From contig JAUTDP010000014.1 in NCBI GenBank assembly GCA_033439795.1, positions 1,302,001 to 1,366,000 of the forward strand: 64,000 bases of DNA, in the 5' to 3' direction. Position 1 is the stretch's first letter. Every line of letters begins with the position of its first letter. Below the pieces are notes generated by a model. The model ran no database searches and was not told where the DNA came from. It was given only the letters and a program-made list of their open reading frames with translations. The stretch is from Sordaria brevicollis. Lineage: Eukaryota > Ascomycota > Sordariomycetes > Sordariales > Sordariaceae. Made by a program: the position numbers and the translations under genes. This document shows positions 59,649-64,000 of this stretch, in pieces.

Positions 59649-60636
59649 CGTTGGCTAAAACGCGAGGAGAAGGACGCTGTATGATATCCTGTTGGTGTGT
59701 TCTTGTATTCCTGGTGGTCAGTTTCTTGTTTGTTGTTTGCGACTATCCGAATGGCTTCGGACACTTACAGATTCAAGAACGATGTATGACGCTAACGTCT
59801 CAAAGCAAACGGCCAATACTCGTGTTGATGCCAAATGCAGAAATAGTTGATTCCAGGTATGGAGTTTGCGATTGAAGATCAAGATTGGTGTTTTGGTGTC
59901 AAGTGTCGAGGACGTCTCGAGGCTAGCCGGAGTGGCTCGGCAACAGTTGGAGGACAATGCAAGTGAGCATGCAGCTGGTGATGGTTGCAGCATCTATGCG
60001 CCCTTTATTTTGTAGGATGCAGCTTCTGCATAAAAGCTTCATTCCTCATTGTTCATTTTATTCCACCCTGCAGTTAAATCCAGGCGATGGGCTAACATCA
60101 CCCATTTGATGCGCCGTCATATCTGCCTGCAGACATCTTTGTCATCGTACATCGAGGACAGAACAGATGAATGAAATGGATTGGCGCGTGGGAAGCCATC
60201 AAGTGCTTCAGATGATGATGGGCAGGAAGTACTTTCGAAAGCAGTGATGTTTTCCCCCCTTATTCTTGGGGCAGGAAAGGGTGTGCTTAGCACGCGTTAT
60301 TCGTTATCTGCCCGCCGGTCACATATTTCTTCTTGAGTAGTTCAGTCACTTGCCTCGAGACAGCCGAACGCGCTTGGAAAATGTTCAGACAATGAGGAAA
60401 TCGGACAAGGTTCATCTGCTAGAGTGCCTGAGCAAGACACAGACTAGTGAATCTGCCGTGGCAATGGTACATGTGTGGTGAAGGTATCAATCTTCTAGCA
60501 CCCGACTTGAAATTGTGATTGTTCGTTCCCATGAGCTGTACAGGCAGTGCGTCCAAGCACCGGGAAAGTGTTCTTGGCCGCGAATCGTGCTACTAACAAT
60601 AATGAGAGGGAGTAGGAAACCATCAGTCACTCTCCT
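59649..60636. other. intergenic region between the 1451-aa gene and the ankyrin-subtilisin gene
   Basis: About 1 kb of normal-composition DNA holding the promoter of the 1451-aa gene. Frames at 59,651-59,875 and 60,515-60,745 are short. Nothing further seen. Confidence 0.55.
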
Positions 60637-63600
60637 TTACACATTGGTGCAAAGCTTATCTCCAATTTCTGCGACCACTTCCAACATCCTTCCAGGGTTC
60701 TTATCCTGCTTGTCGCGAGCATCTCCGAAGATGCGCCACACCTGAACAAACTTATACTCACTCCACGGGGTGGTGCCTATGGTGTGCTTGAATGTCTCAA
60801 GCATGGTGTTGTGCTTCTGCAAAGCCCCAAATTGCTCTCTGGCCTTCTCTTTTCCCTCATCAGGTGCCAGGTAAAGCCGCACCTGAACGCAGTACAAGAT
60901 GAGAGCGGCCAAACCAGCTGCATAGGCCGTAGCGACAGAAGAACCAGATGCCCGATTTCCTTCCCCATCGACCTTATTTCCAGGGAATGTGAAGTCGATA
61001 AGGCTCAAGTCTCCGACCCATTCATCTACAGCGCCGGAGTCTTTGGCTGCACCTATCTTGAAGATGTTTTTGGTGGCCTTAGCCGGGTAGGTGTGTTGGA
61101 CGTTTGCCCCTTTGTCACTGGCTGAGCAGAACATGAGGATGCCTTTCTCGGCGGCCGCGTTTACGGCTCTATCTAAGACGTTGCCGTTGGGATCACCGTC
61201 CTTGACATTGATGGTCCATGACATTGAAATGATATGGACGCCTTTGTCAATGGCTGCATAAATCGCCTGCGATGTTCACAGATCAGATTTTGTTCACAAA
61301 GACAGATTAGAAGTAGAAAAAAACAGACGGGCAGAATGGATGGCGCACAAGACGCTCACAGATTGAAAAGTTAAAAGAAAACAGATAACAGATCAACCAC
61401 AATAGAAGACATACCTGAGCAGCACTTTCGGCAGTAGGTTGCCGGAGATGCCCGTCCTCTAATGGATCATCTTTAGCCTCAAAACAAATAGCTTAGCCCA
61501 TGGGCATATCTCATGAATGCTTTGTGCCATGAGAGTTCCATGTCCGGTACCCGATGCATACCAGGGATGGAAGTGGTTGGTCTCGTCTTTCGAGCAAAAG
61601 GTCCGCCCGCCGATCAATGTGGCGGTACCCTTACTTAATTGCGCAACGTCCACACCGTCGTCGATGAGAGCGACCTTGATTGGGTCTTCCATACTCTCCC
61701 AGACCTTCTTTTTGTTGCCATGATTCTTTTCCGCGTTGTAGAGAAACTGACGAAAGTTTGTCATACACTCGATCCAGTCATTTTTTCCCATTGCTGGGGC
61801 TGGCCCGACTTTGATGCGCGTCGATCTGTGATTCGTCGGCTTCTTTTGCTGAGTTTTTGGTTCCTCTACGGTGAGCAATACATCAGGCATGGCCTCTCTC
61901 ATACGTCTCTTTGAATTCCTTGACGTATTGCTTTGTACGGTTGGATGTTTCAATACCCTGACCATTCTAGCCGTTAGCAACCGCGGTGGGACATCCGAGC
62001 ACGGTCAACATTGTGCTTGCGAAGATCTCAGTTTCAAGACGTACCTGTTTGATCTGTACGTGGACCTTCTTCAAGTGTTCAAGCTTTCTGAGACCGCCTT
62101 GGTCACTCCAGCTCCTGAGAACCGCATTGTTGCCGGTCGAGTAGAGATAGACCTCTCGAACTTTGGGTGCTGCATTGTAGATGACCTCGGAACAGAGATC
62201 ATACCTCTTCCAATCCCAGATCTCCACCGCCAGATTCTTGAGAGAGCTCTCAATTGTTTCGTCGCTGTGTGGGGGAAATCCTTGAAGTGTGTCATCAACA
62301 ACCACCTTGAGAACCCGTTTGACACCCTTGCTAGATCGCAGCTCGTCGAAGACCAAAGACAGGTCTGTCCGCCCACTTTGCTCAACCTGGCGTGTTCGTC
62401 CATCTGTCGGAGTATGCGATCCAGAGATTTGCATCTTTGGGATAGCGACATACTGAAGAAACTCTTGGAACTTGAAGGTGTCGATGAGCTTTCCAAAATC
62501 TGCCTCAGCCATATTGGTTCTGCCGACAAGGTCGAAATTCAACAGCCGATCTTCAAAGTCTGGACAACCAATTAGCAAAGGCGTCTCGTTTCTACCCAAT
62601 ATGCGGTACAAGACTGCGCACGTTTCATGCGTACAAATTGACCATAGGTACCTGGATCGAAAGTGTGAGAGGGGGAAGCTTGCAATACGTGAACTTACCT
62701 GGCGTCAATTCGCGATGGTATAGGATAGACCTGCAGTCATTCTCACTGCGGTTGCGGAGGTAATGTAACTTGAGGAACTGTTCCACGCGCTCAGAAATAT
62801 CTTCTTCAACACGGGAAGTTTCCTGGTCCTTGGTTGACTTCTTGGGGCCTCTAGAAGCATGCTCGGCTGGACTGGGCGTCATGACAGTTGGCCTGTTCTC
62901 TCGCTGCTCATCTGGTGAGAGTGGTAGATGACCGCCCAGCGCTGCTGGGCCTGTGCTGTATGGTGATGGATTAGGCAACATTGATTCTGCATGCATCCTC
63001 TGTGATAACAAGGTGACTGGGAACCTGTTTTCTCATTTTGATGAAGGAAATGGTGGTTGTTGGGCACACGGTATTCTGCCTTTTCCTTTCTGCGGTCTTT
63101 GTCGTCTAACGAGGTTTTCTGTTTCCAAGTCTGGATGTGGTACAGATATGGCGACAATCTGTCATTGTTCAGGTCCCCTCCATCAATCCTTGTCACAGTT
63201 TCACTCTTGGTCGCAAGGTCTTTGATGATACCGAGCCACTTCTCACCACGGAAATAATCATACTGCACAGCATAGTGCAGCGGAGTGTTGCCCGAAGAGT
63301 CCTTGGCAGCAACAGTCTGGGGATCGGCCTCCTTGATCATCCGAGAGAGATGCTGTCTGCGCCGTTTCAAGACAGCGGCATGGATACAGTTTCTCTTTTG
63401 CGGGTCGGTGATGGCAAGGATGGGACCGATGTTGGGATGAGCGTGAATCATCCATCCGGCCATGCGCTCCTCCTTTCTGTCCTTCTTCTTCTTGGCAGAG
63501 ATTGCGCGCATGAGTGGCGTGAATCCATCTCCGTCTTGTGTTTCCAGAAGCTTGTTACCATGCTTGACAAGATAGGTAACGAAGTCGCCGAGTAACTCAA

Positions 63601-63958
63601 GCCTCGGCATGGGCAAATCTGGCTCCGTCACCAGAAGATGCAATGCATTTGGTCCCGCTTCAGGAGAGGTGAAGAGGACCTCTCCGTATTTTCCAGTGAA
63701 GCTGGCCAGCGACTGTGAGTCCTCGGGCATGAAAGAAACCTTGTCAGCAATGATGTCGGATAGTGCATGCTTGAGAGTGTCCTTGAGTTGATTCTCGTTC
63801 TCATCCTCAGAGAAATCGGAATCGTCGTCCCCGTCTGTGCCATTCGGATCGGCCATCGGGTTTGGGGCAGCTGGGTCAAGGTCGCGGCGCATCGTCTTTG
63901 TGCCGAGCTGAACCAAAAAGTCGGGGTGAGGACGCACGAGTGATAGCGGAAATGGCAT
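60637..63958 (-). CDS. ankyrin-repeat / subtilisin-like (S8) serine protease, two apparent frameshifts
   Basis: Without a signal peptide, this looks like an intracellular protease. Proposed exons: 63,958-63,068, 62,999-62,699, 62,613-62,045, 61,966-61,415 and 61,266-60,637; the first junction is weak (GTGCCC donor). N-terminus: acidic, then ankyrin-like repeats at ~100-235 (GFTPLMRAISA; NCIHAAVLKRR; GNTPLHYAVQYD). A central region with IWDWKRYDLCSE follows. The S8 domain has catalytic Asp in VALIDDGVD, His in GTGHGTLMA and Ser in RASGSSVATAYAAG, all present. Exon 4 is broken: ETYER runs into a TGA near 61,888 while the next frame continues AMPDVLL, and near 61,473 LFVLRLK leads to a stop while the other frame gives DDPLEDGHLRQPTAESAAQ. 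The two shifts cancel in length. Either a pseudogene or sequence errors. The start may be further upstream, outside the window. Confidence 0.75.
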
Positions 63959-64000
63959 GTAACAGAAAAGATATGTGAGGCTTTCGTGATGGAGAGAAAA
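63959..64000. other. upstream edge of the ankyrin-subtilisin gene
   Basis: Forty-two bases before the chosen ATG. No in-frame ATG is visible here, but an earlier exon could lie beyond the window. Confidence 0.4.

Noticed and set aside
1..64000. tRNA, rRNA and snRNA genes
   Set aside because: I scanned for conserved tRNA B-box-like GGTTCGANTCC segments and rRNA-like sequence and found none I could support; a covariance-model search would settle it.

Overview
The window looks like nuclear DNA of a filamentous ascomycete, most probably Neurospora or a close Sordariales relative. The evidence is short GT-AG introns (54-148 bp), C-rich codon third positions, typical fungal proteins, and large AT-rich tracts in which CpA/TpG is nearly absent, TpA is abundant and CpG survives. 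That last signature is repeat-induced point mutation (RIP). The species is an inference.

Layout: 1-12,050 is RIP-mutated, gene-free DNA (left edge outside the window) holding several tandem arrays. 12,050-22,080 is normal euchromatin with a 79-residue putatively lipid-anchored protein (+) and a Dnf1-type phospholipid flippase (-). 22,080-33,010 is RIP-mutated again and contains one complete Ty3/Gypsy chromovirus (25,196-32,088; 283-bp LTRs, 5-bp duplication). 33,010-37,175 is unique, normal-composition DNA with no convincing gene. 37,176-42,728 is one complete RIP-mutated Ty1/Copia element (194-bp LTRs, 5-bp duplication). From 42,734 to the end is ordinary gene-rich DNA: a PIP-box-like nuclear-type protein (+), eIF1A (-), a basic orphan (+), the exomer subunit Chs5 (+), an SDR oxidoreductase with a Ser-rich insert (-), a 1451-residue disordered protein (-), and an ankyrin-repeat/subtilisin protein (-) whose reading frame appears broken twice.

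How genes relate: there are no operons. Dnf1 and Chs5 both serve the Golgi/endosome-plasma membrane route and polarized growth, but are 30 kb apart and not obviously co-regulated. The most informative structures are the two dated-by-structure retroelements, whose RIP fades inside the LTRs, and the ankyrin-subtilisin gene. Many long open frames here start only at GTG/TTG or lie antisense to real genes; they are left out. Exon limits were read by eye from splice signals and frame continuity.
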